Below are positions 23,984 to 32,831 of a stretch of DNA of 64,000 bases, piece by piece. The DNA is from JBFLVU01 sp964589625. Lineage in GTDB: Bacteria > Acidobacteriota > UBA4820 > DSQY01. Position 1 is the first letter of the stretch. Each line of letters starts with the position of its first letter. Both the position numbers and the translations under genes were made by a program. The stretch lies in contig CAZPSH010000010.1 of NCBI GenBank assembly GCA_964589625.1, positions 1-64,000 on the forward strand, in the 5' to 3' direction. A model generated the notes under the pieces. It ran no database searches. It had not been told where the DNA came from and saw only the letters and a program-made list of their open reading frames with translations.

Positions 23984-24463
23984 TCAGTTCTCGCCGTGGC
24001 TGTGCCCTTCACCCTGACCGGGGAGCCGACCTTTCATCGCGGTCCGCTCCGCCCGTTCCCCCCCATTCGCACCGCTCTCCGACTTCACCGGTTCGGCCGG
24101 GGGGTCACAGCGGCAGGCCCTCCCGCGACGCCTCGGCCCGCCATGGACGGGGCAGCGGCCCGGCACCCCAGACGCAAAGCGGACCGGACCTTCCCCGATG
24201 AGGAGGGCCTTCCCCTCCAGGAGCGCCTCGGCGACTTTGGCGTGCGCCCGCTGGAGGATTCTCCCGAAGGTCACCCGCGACACCCCCATGTGCTCCGCCG
24301 CCTCCTCCTGGTACAGCCCCTCCCGGTCCGCGAGACGTAGCGCCTCCAACTCGTCGAGCTGGAGCGAGAGGACGGCCAGATCGGTCATGGGGATTCCGAT
24401 GGGCTTGAAGCCCTGCGTCGCCGGCCGGCGGGCGACCTGGCGGAGCTGTGAAGGTCTGGCCAT
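23984..24463 (-). CDS. DUF134 (UPF0251) family putative DNA-binding regulator
   Basis: This 159-aa protein has the DUF134 core: FKPIGIPM, LDELEALRLAD and a sigma-region-4-like helix-turn-helix, YQEEAAEHMGVSRVTFGRIL. The C-terminal part (about 105-159) has CPVHGGPRRRGRACRC and HSHG, possibly a metal site. ATG 24463 has AGGAGG upstream. It leads the 15-gene minus-strand run, and its promoter carries a palindrome over the -10 box, so autoregulation is likely. DUF134 genes often precede ORP/NifX-like genes. Confidence 0.85.
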   Translation of the reverse strand: MARPSQLRQVARRPATQGFKPIGIPMTDLAVLSLQLDELEALRLADREGLYQEEAAEHMGVSRVTFGRILQRAHAKVAEALLEGKALLIGEGPVRFASGVPGRCPVHGGPRRRGRACRCDPPAEPVKSESGANGGERAERTAMKGRLPGQGEGHSHGEN

Positions 24464-24499
24464 CGGGCATCCTCCTGGGGCCGGCTGGCCCACAGAAAT

Positions 24500-24529
24500 G
24501 AACATATGTTCTTTTTCGGTCTCTGTCAA
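24500..24529 (-). promoter_or_regulatory. Sigma70 promoter with palindromic operator for the DUF134-led operon
   Basis: On the minus strand TTGACA (24524-24529), a 17-bp spacer and TATGTT (24501-24506) form a promoter. The perfect palindrome GAACATATGTTC (24500-24511) covers the -10 box, with flanking AAA/TTT giving near-symmetry over 24496-24515. This is a classic repressor layout; DUF134 or another regulator is the likely binder. Confidence 0.7.
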
Positions 24530-24638
24530 GGAAGAAGATCCACATCCCCTCGACCCCTTGCGAACCCGGGGGTTGACCCTTCCACCGGGGCCGGGTAAGG
24601 TGAGCATTCATCCGCGCCGAGCGCAGGGAGGGTGGGCC

Positions 24639-26054
24639 ATGGAGAAGCCGAGGCATCCCAAGGGACTGTACGTGCTCTTCTTCACCGAGATGTGGGAGCG
24701 TTTCGGCTTCTATACCATGCTCGCCATCTTCACCCTGTACCTGGACGAGTATTTCCACTTCGCGAGCCCCGGGGCCATCTACGGCGGGTACCTGGCGGTG
24801 GTCTACTTCACCCCCATCGCCGGGGGATGGGTGGCCGACCGGCTCCTGGGCTTCCGAAAGACGATCTTCCTGGGAGCCATCCTTCTGGCCATGGGCTACG
24901 GCCTGCTGGCGGTGAAGTTCCCCGAGACCTCGTCCGTGGAGCAATCGGTGGCGGCGGCCGAGCAGGCCCACGCCCAGGCCGTGGCCGACTGGCAGGCCCG
25001 AGGCGCCGCGGCGGCCCAGGCGGGACAACCCTTCAGCGAACCCACGCCCGAGTATGAAGGGCCCGGGCGCACGGCGGGACGGCCCCTCTTCTTCGTGGCC
25101 CTCCTGCTCTTGGTTTGCGGAAACGGTCTCTTCAAGCCGAACATCTCGGTCATGGTGGGGAACCTGTACGAAGACGGCAATCCCCTCAAGGACTCGGCCT
25201 TCAACATCTTCTACATGGGGATCAACATCGGGGCCTTCTTCGCCCCCCTCGCGGCGGCCGCCTTGAGAAACACGATGGGCTGGTGGTGGGCCTTCGCCGC
25301 CGCCTCCTCGGGGATGGTCGTCTCCCTCCTGATCTTCGTCGTCTTCAAGCGCCACGTGGAGCACGCCGAGATCGGACGCCACACCGACTCCCTCGTGAAG
25401 GGGCCCGAGATGACGCGGGTCCAGGAGTTGAGCCGCGTCTTCGCCCTGCTGGCCATCTACGCCATCGTGATCCTCTTCTGGATGGCCTTCCACCAGAACG
25501 GTTTCACCATGACCCTCTGGGCGCGGGACAGCACGGGTCCCATCGGGGGCTTCAAGATCCCCGCGGAGGCCTTTTCGGCCGCCAACGCCTTTTTCGTGGT
25601 GACGCTGACGCCTTTGGTGGTGTGGTTCTGGGGACGCCTGAGGGCCCGGGGGCTGGAGCCTTCCACTCCCGCCAAGATGGGCATCGGGATGCTGCTGACC
25701 GCCTCCGCCTTCGCCGTCCTGGGAGTGGCGGGAAAGATGGGTGGCGACTACGGGCAGGTTTCCCCCCTCTGGCTCGTCGCCGCCTACGCCGTGGTCACCC
25801 TCGGAGAATTGAACCTCTCCCCCATGGGGCTGGCCTTCTGCTCCAAGGTGGCCCCGCCGCGCTTGAGGGGGCTCATGATGGGAATGTGGTTCGGCGCCAC
25901 GGCCTGCGGCAACTACCTGGCCGGCGGCGTGGAACCCCTCTGGGACCGCTGGCCACACAGCACCTTCTTCTTCTTCCTCGTGGCCACCAGCCTCTTCGCC
26001 GCGCTCCTTTTGAGGCTCGTGCTCAAGAAGGTCAACGCCGCCGCCGCCGCCTGA
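24639..26054 (+). CDS. POT/PTR family proton-coupled peptide transporter
   Basis: This 471-aa inner-membrane protein of the major facilitator superfamily would import di- and tripeptides with protons. It has the POT motif ExxER (EMWERFGFY), GGWVADRLLG, NGLFKPNIS and FNIFYMGINIGAF. A soluble Ala/Gln-rich stretch of about 60 residues (about 95-145) is inserted between early helices. ATG 24639 has GGGAGG upstream. It is divergent from the DUF134 operon and convergent with the gapped membrane gene. A hairpin (CGCTCTC/GAGAGCG, 26071-26097) follows the stop without a T run. Confidence 0.88.
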   Translation: MEKPRHPKGLYVLFFTEMWERFGFYTMLAIFTLYLDEYFHFASPGAIYGGYLAVVYFTPIAGGWVADRLLGFRKTIFLGAILLAMGYGLLAVKFPETSSVEQSVAAAEQAHAQAVADWQARGAAAAQAGQPFSEPTPEYEGPGRTAGRPLFFVALLLLVCGNGLFKPNISVMVGNLYEDGNPLKDSAFNIFYMGINIGAFFAPLAAAALRNTMGWWWAFAAASSGMVVSLLIFVVFKRHVEHAEIGRHTDSLVKGPEMTRVQELSRVFALLAIYAIVILFWMAFHQNGFTMTLWARDSTGPIGGFKIPAEAFSAANAFFVVTLTPLVVWFWGRLRARGLEPSTPAKMGIGMLLTASAFAVLGVAGKMGGDYGQVSPLWLVAAYAVVTLGELNLSPMGLAFCSKVAPPRLRGLMMGMWFGATACGNYLAGGVEPLWDRWPHSTFFFFLVATSLFAALLLRLVLKKVNAAAAA

Positions 26055-26122
26055 GGAGGCGCGAGCAGACCGCTCTCCCGATCCTGTGCCGAGAGCGAAA
26101 GGGCCCCGGCGGGACCGCCGCC

Positions 26123-26435
26123 CTATTCGCTGAAGGCGAGGTAGGCGGGGACGAGGAGCCCCACGAAGGGCAGGAGGATCAGGATGCCCACCCAGGAGGG
26201 TTTTCCCCGGCGCTCGGCCACGGCCATCCAGAGAAGGATTCCGATGATGAGGTTGAGCAGGGGCACCAGNNNNNNNNNNNNNNNNNNNNNNNNNNNNNNN
26301 NNNNNNNNNNNNNNNNNNNNNNNNNNNNNNNNNNNNNNNNNNNNNNNNNNNNNNNNNNNNNNNNNNNNNCCAGAAGCAGCAGATCCCCCCCCACACACCC
26401 GTCACCAACGCCAAAGCCTGCTGGTCGTCGGTCAT
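26123..26435 (-). CDS. Small membrane protein interrupted by an assembly gap (DUF5684-like)
   Basis: The N-terminal part starts at ATG 26435 behind GAGAGGGAGGG (MTDDQQALALVTGVWGGICCFW) and the C-terminal part ends at 26123 (VPLLNLIIGILLWMAV...LLVPAYLAFSE). Both halves are hydrophobic. They are in different frames across exactly 100 N, so the N run is a placeholder of unknown true length. The C-terminal VPLLNLIIGI and PFVGLLVPAYLA resemble the DUF5684 family of unknown function. Confidence 0.55.
26270..26369. other. Assembly gap, 100 N
   Basis: Exactly 100 undetermined bases inside a small minus-strand membrane gene. The frames on either side do not join at this length, which shows the length is nominal. 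Confidence 0.99.
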
Positions 26436-26511
26436 GGTTCCCTCCCTCTCGCGACTCGCTGCTCCACACCCTACCTTCCAGCGCCCTCCAGCGCAAGGCC
26501 CCGCCGCCGGG

Positions 26512-26540
26512 TTTTCCACCCTCACACCCTGCGGTACACT
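26512..26540 (+). promoter_or_regulatory. Putative sigma70 promoter of the LOV/PAS kinase
   Basis: TTTTCC (26512-26517) and TACACT (26535-26540) are separated by 17 bp. The predicted start near 26547 leaves about 40 nt before GTG 26587. Confidence 0.45.
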
Positions 26541-26586
26541 GGCCGCGGAACTCGGAGTCCGGCAGATCGTGCCGTACGGAGGCGCC

Positions 26587-29500
26587 GTGGCGGCTTCGAA
26601 GGACCGTCGTTCCCGACCGAAGAACCCGGTCCGGCCGGGCGCGCCGGAAGCCCGCCTGGAATGCAATCCCGTCTTCGTGCGGGCCATCCTCGACACGATC
26701 TTAGACGGTGTCCTGACCGTGGACGGGAGCGGCGTCCTCCTCTCGTTCAACCGCGCCGCCGAGAGTATCTTCGGGTACGGAGCCGAGGAGGTCCTGGGCC
26801 GAAACGTCTCCGTCCTCATGGCCGAGCCGCACCGGAGCGCCCACGACGGGTACCTGCGCCGGTACCTGGAAGAGGGCGACGCGCGCGTCATCGGCCGGCT
26901 TCTGACCTTGGAAGGCCTCCGGAAGGACGGAACGGCCTTCCCCATGGACCTCACGGTGACGGAGATGGAGGTGGGCGGCCGCCGCGGCTTCGTGGGCCTC
27001 TGCCGGGACGCCACGGCCCGCCTCCGGGCGGAGGAGGACCTCCGGCTCAGCGAGGAGCGCTTCCGGAAGCTCGTCCAAAACGCCATGGACTTCCTGGCCG
27101 TCTTGGACGAAGAGGGCGTCATCCGGTACGCCAACCCCGCCGCCGAGACGATCCTCGGCTACTCCCCCCAGACCCTCGAGGGGACCTCCCTCCTGGAACT
27201 CCTCCATCCGGACGACGTGGCTCCCATCCGTTCCGTCCTCAAAGGCGCGGCCCGGACGGACGGGGAGGTGTTCTTCGCCAATTTCCGGATCCGAAGGCCG
27301 GACGGGCGCTACGCCATCCTGGAATCCCTGGGGACGAACCTCCTTCGCGACCCCGCCATCCGGGGGCTCGTCCTCAACGCCAAGGATTTGACGGAATCCC
27401 AACGGGCCGTGGAGAACCTGAGGCTCTTCCACCGGGCCCTTTCCTCGAGCCGCAACGGAGTGGTGATCACGGACCCCTCCCAGCCCGACAACCCCGTCAT
27501 CTTCGTGAACTCGGCCTTCGAGCAGATGACGGGCTACAGCGTGTCGGAGGCGGCCGGACGCAACTGTCGCTTCCTGTACGGGAAGGACGGCGACCAGCCC
27601 GGTCTGGAGGAAATCCGGAGGGCGGTGCGCGAAAAGCGCGAGGGCTCGGCGGTCCTGCTCAACTACCGTAAGGACGGCACCCCCTTCTGGAACGAACTCC
27701 AGGTCTTCCCGGTCCGGGACGACTTCGGCACGGTGACCCACTTCGTGGGCATCCAGAACGACATCTCCGGGCGGGTGGCGGCGGAGGAGGCCCTGCGCCG
27801 CAGCGAGACCCAGTTCAAGTCCATCTTCGACGCCTCCCCCGTGGGCATCGCCCTGGTGGACGCGGAGGGACGGCCCTTTGCGAGCAACCCGGCCCTGTGC
27901 GAGATGCTGGGCTACACGGCGGAGGAGCTGCGCGGCCTCACCTTCGCCGACTTCACGGACAGCCGCGACGTGTACCTCGACCTCAAGTTCTTCCGCGACC
28001 TCATGGCCGGGCAGCGGGAGGGGTACCGGATGGAGAAGCGGTACGTCCGGAAGGACGGCACGGTCTTTTGGGGGACCCTCAACGTGGCCCTCGCGCGGGG
28101 CCTAAAGGGAGAGCCGCTCTTCGCCATCGGGATGGTGGCGGACGTGACCCAGCGCCGGGACGCCGAATCCGCCATGCGCCACCGGGACGCCGTGCTCGAG
28201 GCCTCCAGCGCGGCCGCGGAGCGCCTTCTGAGGGGCGAGGACTGGAGCCGGAGCATCGGGGGGGCGCTGGAGCGGCTGGGCCAGGCGCTCCAGATCAGCG
28301 CCGCCGCCCTCTACGAGAAGCCCTCCGCCGAATGCAGGGCGGAGCGGCGGGCCCTGTGGTACGACCCCGACGCCTGCGGGTCCCCCCACGACCAACCGCC
28401 CCCGGAGTGCCGTCCCGAGTGGCTTCCGCGCGCGTGGGTGGCGGGCCTGGAGGCGGGGGAGGCGGAGTCGGCCTCTCCCGCGGATGCCGCGGCGGGATTC
28501 CCTCCCGACTCCCCCTGGCTCGGCCGCTCCGTCGCCTTCCTCCCCATCCTCGCCGGGCGGGAGTGGTGGGGAATCCTCGTTCTCGAGGAGCACCGTCAGG
28601 TCCGCCGGTGGTCCCTCGCCGAACTGGACGTCTTCAAGACCTTTGCCGGAACGCTCGGCGCGGCCATCCAGCGGCAGCGCGACCTGGCGGCCTTGCAGGA
28701 GAGCGAGGGAAGAACCCGGAGTCTCATCGACAACATGCTCGGGGGGCTCATCTCCCTCCAGAGCGACGGCGTGATCGAAATGGTCAACCCAGCCGCGGAG
28801 CGGATCTTCGGGTATTCGCGGGAGGAGATGGTGGGGCGGCACGTGAGCCAATTGATCGCCGTGCCCGAAGGGGAGGATCCACGGGCGTACTTCCGCCGGG
28901 CCTCCTCTCAAGCCATCGGCCGGGTGACCGAGTGGGAGGCCGTTCGAAAGGACGGGGAGGTCTTTCCCGTGGAACTCTCGCTCTTCGAGTTCAGGTCCCC
29001 GGCGGGGCGCCGGTACGCCGGCAACATCCAGGACATCTCCCAGCGCCGGGAGGTGGAGCGGCTGAAGAGGGAATTCGTCTCCACGGTGAGCCATGAACTC
29101 CGCACGCCGCTGACCTCCATCCGCGGCTCCCTCGGCCTTCTGCAGGGGGGGGTGGCGGGAGAGATACCCGCCCAGGCCCAGACCCTCGTGGACATCGCCC
29201 TCAAAAACAGCGAGCGGCTGGTGCGGCTCATCAACGACATCCTGGACATGGAGAAGATCGAGGCGGGGCGCATGGCCTTCGATTTGCGGGATTCGGACGT
29301 GGCCTCGCTCCTCCTTCAAGCCGTGGACGCCAACCGCGGATTCGCCCACCAGTACGGCCAGACCATCGCCCTCGAGATGCCGCCCGCCCACGGCGGCCTC
29401 TCTGTCAGGGTGGACGTGGACCGCTTTCAGCAGGTGGTCACGAACCTCCTGTCCAATGCCATCAAATTCTCCCCCGAGAATGGGACCGTGTCCCTTCGCG

Positions 29501-30183
29501 CCGAGGCGCTGGGCGAAAGGATTCGCGTGTCCGTCACCGACCGGGGCCCGGGCATCCCGGAGGCCTTCCGATCCCGCGTTTTCAGCAAGTTCGCCCAGGC
29601 CGATTCCTCGGACACCCGCAAGAAGGGGGGCACGGGGCTCGGCCTCTCCATCGCCAAGGCCATCGTGGAAAAGATGGGGGGGAGCATGGGCTTCTTCACC
29701 GAAGAGGGGAAGGGCACGACCTTTTTCTTTGACCTGCCCCTCCTCGCCCCGGCCGAAGCCGGTTCTCACTCCACGGAACAGGTGACGGAGGCGGCCCCTC
29801 CGGAGGGGTCCGGGCGTCCGCGCATCCTGCACGTGGAGGACGACCCGGACGTCCTGGAGGTGGTCCGGGGCATCGTCGGCGAGACCGCGGACGTCGTCTC
29901 CGCGCGGTCCCTGGAGGAAGCCCGCCGGCTTCTCGACGAGTTTTCCTTCCACCTCGTCCTCCTGGACCTGACCCTGCCCGACGGCGGGGGTGCGGGGCTT
30001 CTCCCCGAATTAGAAGGCCGCTCCATCCCGGCCTTGGTTTTTTCGGCAAAGGACAAGGCTCTGGAAATGCCGCCCGCCGTAACGGAGTTCCTGGTGAAGG
30101 GGGCCACCTCCAACGAGGACCTGAGGCGCGCCGTGGAGAACGCATTGGCTCGAAGAGGGCCGGCCCGGATGCCCGATCCATGA
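26587..30183 (+). CDS. Multi-PAS/LOV/GAF hybrid histidine kinase
   Basis: This cytoplasmic sensor of about 1198 aa has, in order: a FixL-like PAS (about 35-150) without the haem His; PAS (about 155-275); a LOV-type PAS (about 279-400) with GRNCRFLYG (Cys327), NYRKDGTPFWN and FVGIQ, i.e. the flavin-adduct Cys and the FMN-binding Asn/Gln; PAS (about 405-525); a GAF-like region (about 530-700); PAS (about 710-820); HisKA (SHELRTP); HATPase (NLLSNAIKFS, GGTGLGLSIA); and a C-terminal receiver (VEDDPDVLE, LLDLTLP). Blue light plus other cues likely control autophosphorylation. GTG 26587 has GGAGG 4 bp upstream; GTG 26569 is possible. Two receiver genes follow. Confidence 0.9.
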   Translation: MAASKDRRSRPKNPVRPGAPEARLECNPVFVRAILDTILDGVLTVDGSGVLLSFNRAAESIFGYGAEEVLGRNVSVLMAEPHRSAHDGYLRRYLEEGDARVIGRLLTLEGLRKDGTAFPMDLTVTEMEVGGRRGFVGLCRDATARLRAEEDLRLSEERFRKLVQNAMDFLAVLDEEGVIRYANPAAETILGYSPQTLEGTSLLELLHPDDVAPIRSVLKGAARTDGEVFFANFRIRRPDGRYAILESLGTNLLRDPAIRGLVLNAKDLTESQRAVENLRLFHRALSSSRNGVVITDPSQPDNPVIFVNSAFEQMTGYSVSEAAGRNCRFLYGKDGDQPGLEEIRRAVREKREGSAVLLNYRKDGTPFWNELQVFPVRDDFGTVTHFVGIQNDISGRVAAEEALRRSETQFKSIFDASPVGIALVDAEGRPFASNPALCEMLGYTAEELRGLTFADFTDSRDVYLDLKFFRDLMAGQREGYRMEKRYVRKDGTVFWGTLNVALARGLKGEPLFAIGMVADVTQRRDAESAMRHRDAVLEASSAAAERLLRGEDWSRSIGGALERLGQALQISAAALYEKPSAECRAERRALWYDPDACGSPHDQPPPECRPEWLPRAWVAGLEAGEAESASPADAAAGFPPDSPWLGRSVAFLPILAGREWWGILVLEEHRQVRRWSLAELDVFKTFAGTLGAAIQRQRDLAALQESEGRTRSLIDNMLGGLISLQSDGVIEMVNPAAERIFGYSREEMVGRHVSQLIAVPEGEDPRAYFRRASSQAIGRVTEWEAVRKDGEVFPVELSLFEFRSPAGRRYAGNIQDISQRREVERLKREFVSTVSHELRTPLTSIRGSLGLLQGGVAGEIPAQAQTLVDIALKNSERLVRLINDILDMEKIEAGRMAFDLRDSDVASLLLQAVDANRGFAHQYGQTIALEMPPAHGGLSVRVDVDRFQQVVTNLLSNAIKFSPENGTVSLRAEALGERIRVSVTDRGPGIPEAFRSRVFSKFAQADSSDTRKKGGTGLGLSIAKAIVEKMGGSMGFFTEEGKGTTFFFDLPLLAPAEAGSHSTEQVTEAAPPEGSGRPRILHVEDDPDVLEVVRGIVGETADVVSARSLEEARRLLDEFSFHLVLLDLTLPDGGGAGLLPELEGRSIPALVFSAKDKALEMPPAVTEFLVKGATSNEDLRRAVENALARRGPARMPDP

Positions 30184-30253
30184 CGGCGCGACGACGCAGG
30201 CCGCATGGACCAGGCCGGGAGCAAGGCCCTTCGGGAGGGAGAAAGGAGCGCAC

Positions 30254-30646
30254 ATGCCGGCACGCGAATTGAGGCGAATCCTATACGTGGAGGACGAGTC
30301 GGACATCCAGACGGTGGCCAAACTCTCCCTTGAAAGCCTGGGCGGATTCGTCCTGGAGGTGTGCAGTTCGGGGGCGGAGGCCATCGAGAAGGGCCCCGCC
30401 TTCGGTCCCGACCTCATCCTCCTCGACGTCATGATGCCCGGGATGGACGGGCCCACGACCCTGGGGCGGCTCCGGGAGGCGCCCTCCCTGTCCGGAGTGC
30501 CCGCCGTCTTCATGACCGCCAAGGCCCAACCCCAGGAGATCCAGCAGTTCCTCGCCCTGGGCGCCGCCGACGTGATCACCAAACCCTTCGATCCGATGGC
30601 CCTGCCCGCCACGGTCCGGGCCATCTGGGAGCGGACCTCTCGCTGA
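30254..30646 (+). CDS. Single-domain response regulator (CheY-like receiver)
   Basis: This 130-aa protein is one receiver: acidic pair VEDES, phospho-acceptor Asp in LILLDVMMPG, Thr in VFMTAK and Lys in ITKPFDP. With no output domain it would work as a phosphate shuttle. It lies 70 bp after the hybrid kinase and 17 bp before the REC-Hpt-GGDEF gene, fitting a phosphorelay. AAAGGAG precedes ATG 30254. Confidence 0.92.
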   Translation: MPARELRRILYVEDESDIQTVAKLSLESLGGFVLEVCSSGAEAIEKGPAFGPDLILLDVMMPGMDGPTTLGRLREAPSLSGVPAVFMTAKAQPQEIQQFLALGAADVITKPFDPMALPATVRAIWERTSR

Positions 30647-30663
30647 CGGAAACGGGGTGGGCC

Positions 30664-32712
30664 ATGGGTCCAAAGATCGCCGTGGTGGACGACGAGCCGA
30701 AGATCCGGGAGTTTCTCCGGGTGGTTCTGGAAGGGGCCGGGTACGAGGTCGTGGAGGCCGCCGACGGGCTTGCCGGCTTGAACCTCGTGGAAAAGGAGCG
30801 GCCCGCCTGTCTGGTCACCGATCTCCTCCTGCCCAAACTGAGCGGGTTCAAGCTCTGCCAGAAAATCAAGGAAACCCCCGCCCTGTCCCAGACACCGGTC
30901 GTGCTGCTCACCGGCGTCTACAAGAAGGACCGCTACAGGACGGAGGGAAGACAGCACGGCGCCGACGTCTACCTCACCAAGCCCGTCTCCCCCGAAGAAC
31001 TCCTCGCGGCCCTCGGCGGGTTCGCCCCCCTTCCCGTTCCAACGCAGGAACCGGCGTCCCCCCCAGAGGGCTTCCAGGAGAAGCTGAACGCGCTCCGGGA
31101 GGTCTTCGCCTCCGGGGTGGGGGCGCGCCTGGACGAAATGGACGCCCTGTGGTTCGCCATCCGTTCCGGGCAGGCCCCCCCGGACGGTCCGGCCACCCTT
31201 CACCGGATGGTCCACAGCTTGGCCGGCACGGCGGGGACCTTCGGCTACATGGCCCTCTCGGTCGCCGCCCGCTCGGTGGAACACCTCCTGGCCGACGCGG
31301 CCGAGGGCGCGTCGCCTGTCTCTCCCGAGGCCGAGCCGTCCGTCTCCGAGGGGCTGTCCCGCCTGAGGGAGCTTTCCGCCCGGCCCGACGCCCTTCGTCC
31401 CGAACTCGAAGTCGTGCCCGCGCGCTACATCGAGCCGCCCCCCGGAGCCAGCCGCAGCGGGAAACTCATCCTCCTCGTGGACGACGACCGCGTCTTCGCC
31501 CTGAACCTCGGCATGCAGATCAGCCACTTCGGCTACGACGTGAGGACCGTGGCGCACCTTCAGGATCTTGCCACCGCCGCGGGGGAGACTCCGCCCGCCG
31601 CCGTGATCCTGGACATCCTCTTCACGGGGGAAAAGGAAAAGGGAACCGAGGCCGCCCGAAGGCTCTACCCCGAAGACCGGCCGCGCCCCCCCCTCGTCTT
31701 CCTCTCGGAAGCGGGGGACTTCGCCACGCGCCTCGAAGCCGTCCGCGCGGGGGGAGGCGCCTTTTTCACGAAGCCCGTAGATCTCGGCGACCTCATCGGA
31801 ACCCTGGACGCCCTGACCAATCCCCGCCCCGTGGACCCCCTTCGCGTGCTCATCGTGGAGGACGAGCCGGAGCTGGCCGAGCATTTCGGCCTCCTGCTCG
31901 GGCAGGCAGGCATGAAGATCGCCAAGGTGAACCGCCCGGAGGACGCCCTCCAGGCCCTGAGCGAGTTCAACCCCGAGCTGGTGCTGATGGACCTGTACAT
32001 GCCGGGTTGCAGCGGATTGGAACTGGCCGCTCTGATCCGGCAGATCCCCGGCTTCCTCACCCTTCCCATCGTCTTCCTTTCGGTGGAGAGCCGCATCCAA
32101 CAGCAGATGAAGGCCATCGACCTCGGGGCCGACGACTTCCTCACCAAGAACATCGCCCCCCAATACCTGATCTCCTCCGTCACGGCTCGCGCCCAGCGGG
32201 CCCGGATCCTCCAGTCCTTCATGAGCCGCGACGGACTGACCGGGCTCCTGAATCACACGCATATGAAGGAGCAGATCGTCGTGGAGGTGGCCCGCTCCCG
32301 CCGCCTCAGGAGCCCCCTGTCCCTCGCGATGATCGACGTGGACCGGTTCAAGGAGGTGAACGACACCCACGGCCACGCCACGGGAGACCGGGTCCTCAAG
32401 AGCCTCGCCTACCTCCTTCGCCAGCGCCTGCGAAGGACGGACGTCCTCGGTCGGTTCGGAGGAGACGAGTTTGCCGTGCTTCTTACCGACACGAGCGCCG
32501 AAAAGGCGGCGGAGGTCCTGGAGGAGGTACGCGCGGCATTCGGGCAGGTGATCCATCCCGCCGAAGGCACTACCGTCACCTGCACCCTCAGCGTGGGCGT
32601 CGCGGGGCTCGAGGAGAACGCGGACGCACAGGGCCTGAGCGACGCCGCCGATCGGGCTCTCTACCTCGCCAAGGAGGAGGGCCGGAACCGGGTGGCCCGG
32701 GCCCGGCCGTGA
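30664..32712 (+). CDS. REC-Hpt-REC-REC-GGDEF diguanylate cyclase
   Basis: This 682-aa output protein has receiver 1 (about 1-120; VDDEPKI, LVTDLLLP), an Hpt-like helical domain (about 135-235; HRMVHSLAGTAGTFGY with the phosphorylatable His), receiver 2 (about 255-375; VDDDRVF, ILDILF), receiver 3 (about 385-510; VEDEPEL, LMDLYMPG) and a GGDEF domain (about 520-680). The active site FGGDEF is intact, so it should make cyclic di-GMP; an RxxD inhibitory I-site (RRTD) lies five residues before it. REC plus Hpt in one chain can relay phosphate from the upstream kinase. It starts at ATG 30664. Confidence 0.92.
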   Translation: MGPKIAVVDDEPKIREFLRVVLEGAGYEVVEAADGLAGLNLVEKERPACLVTDLLLPKLSGFKLCQKIKETPALSQTPVVLLTGVYKKDRYRTEGRQHGADVYLTKPVSPEELLAALGGFAPLPVPTQEPASPPEGFQEKLNALREVFASGVGARLDEMDALWFAIRSGQAPPDGPATLHRMVHSLAGTAGTFGYMALSVAARSVEHLLADAAEGASPVSPEAEPSVSEGLSRLRELSARPDALRPELEVVPARYIEPPPGASRSGKLILLVDDDRVFALNLGMQISHFGYDVRTVAHLQDLATAAGETPPAAVILDILFTGEKEKGTEAARRLYPEDRPRPPLVFLSEAGDFATRLEAVRAGGGAFFTKPVDLGDLIGTLDALTNPRPVDPLRVLIVEDEPELAEHFGLLLGQAGMKIAKVNRPEDALQALSEFNPELVLMDLYMPGCSGLELAALIRQIPGFLTLPIVFLSVESRIQQQMKAIDLGADDFLTKNIAPQYLISSVTARAQRARILQSFMSRDGLTGLLNHTHMKEQIVVEVARSRRLRSPLSLAMIDVDRFKEVNDTHGHATGDRVLKSLAYLLRQRLRRTDVLGRFGGDEFAVLLTDTSAEKAAEVLEEVRAAFGQVIHPAEGTTVTCTLSVGVAGLEENADAQGLSDAADRALYLAKEEGRNRVARARP

Positions 32713-32831
32713 CCTCCAAAGCTCTACGTCCCCTCTTCAAGTCCAGGAAGCCCCTCTCCCGCCGGCCCGTCTTCCGAAAGCCGTGCCCGTGCCTGCCCGC
32801 GTCGAAATCCGGTTGCCCCGAGAGGCGGACC

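Noticed and set aside
24105..27134. A 1009-aa minus-strand frame spanning the transporter, gap and kinase
   Set aside because: It is the shadow of three real genes, crosses the N gap and has Arg/Pro/Gly-rich composition without domains.
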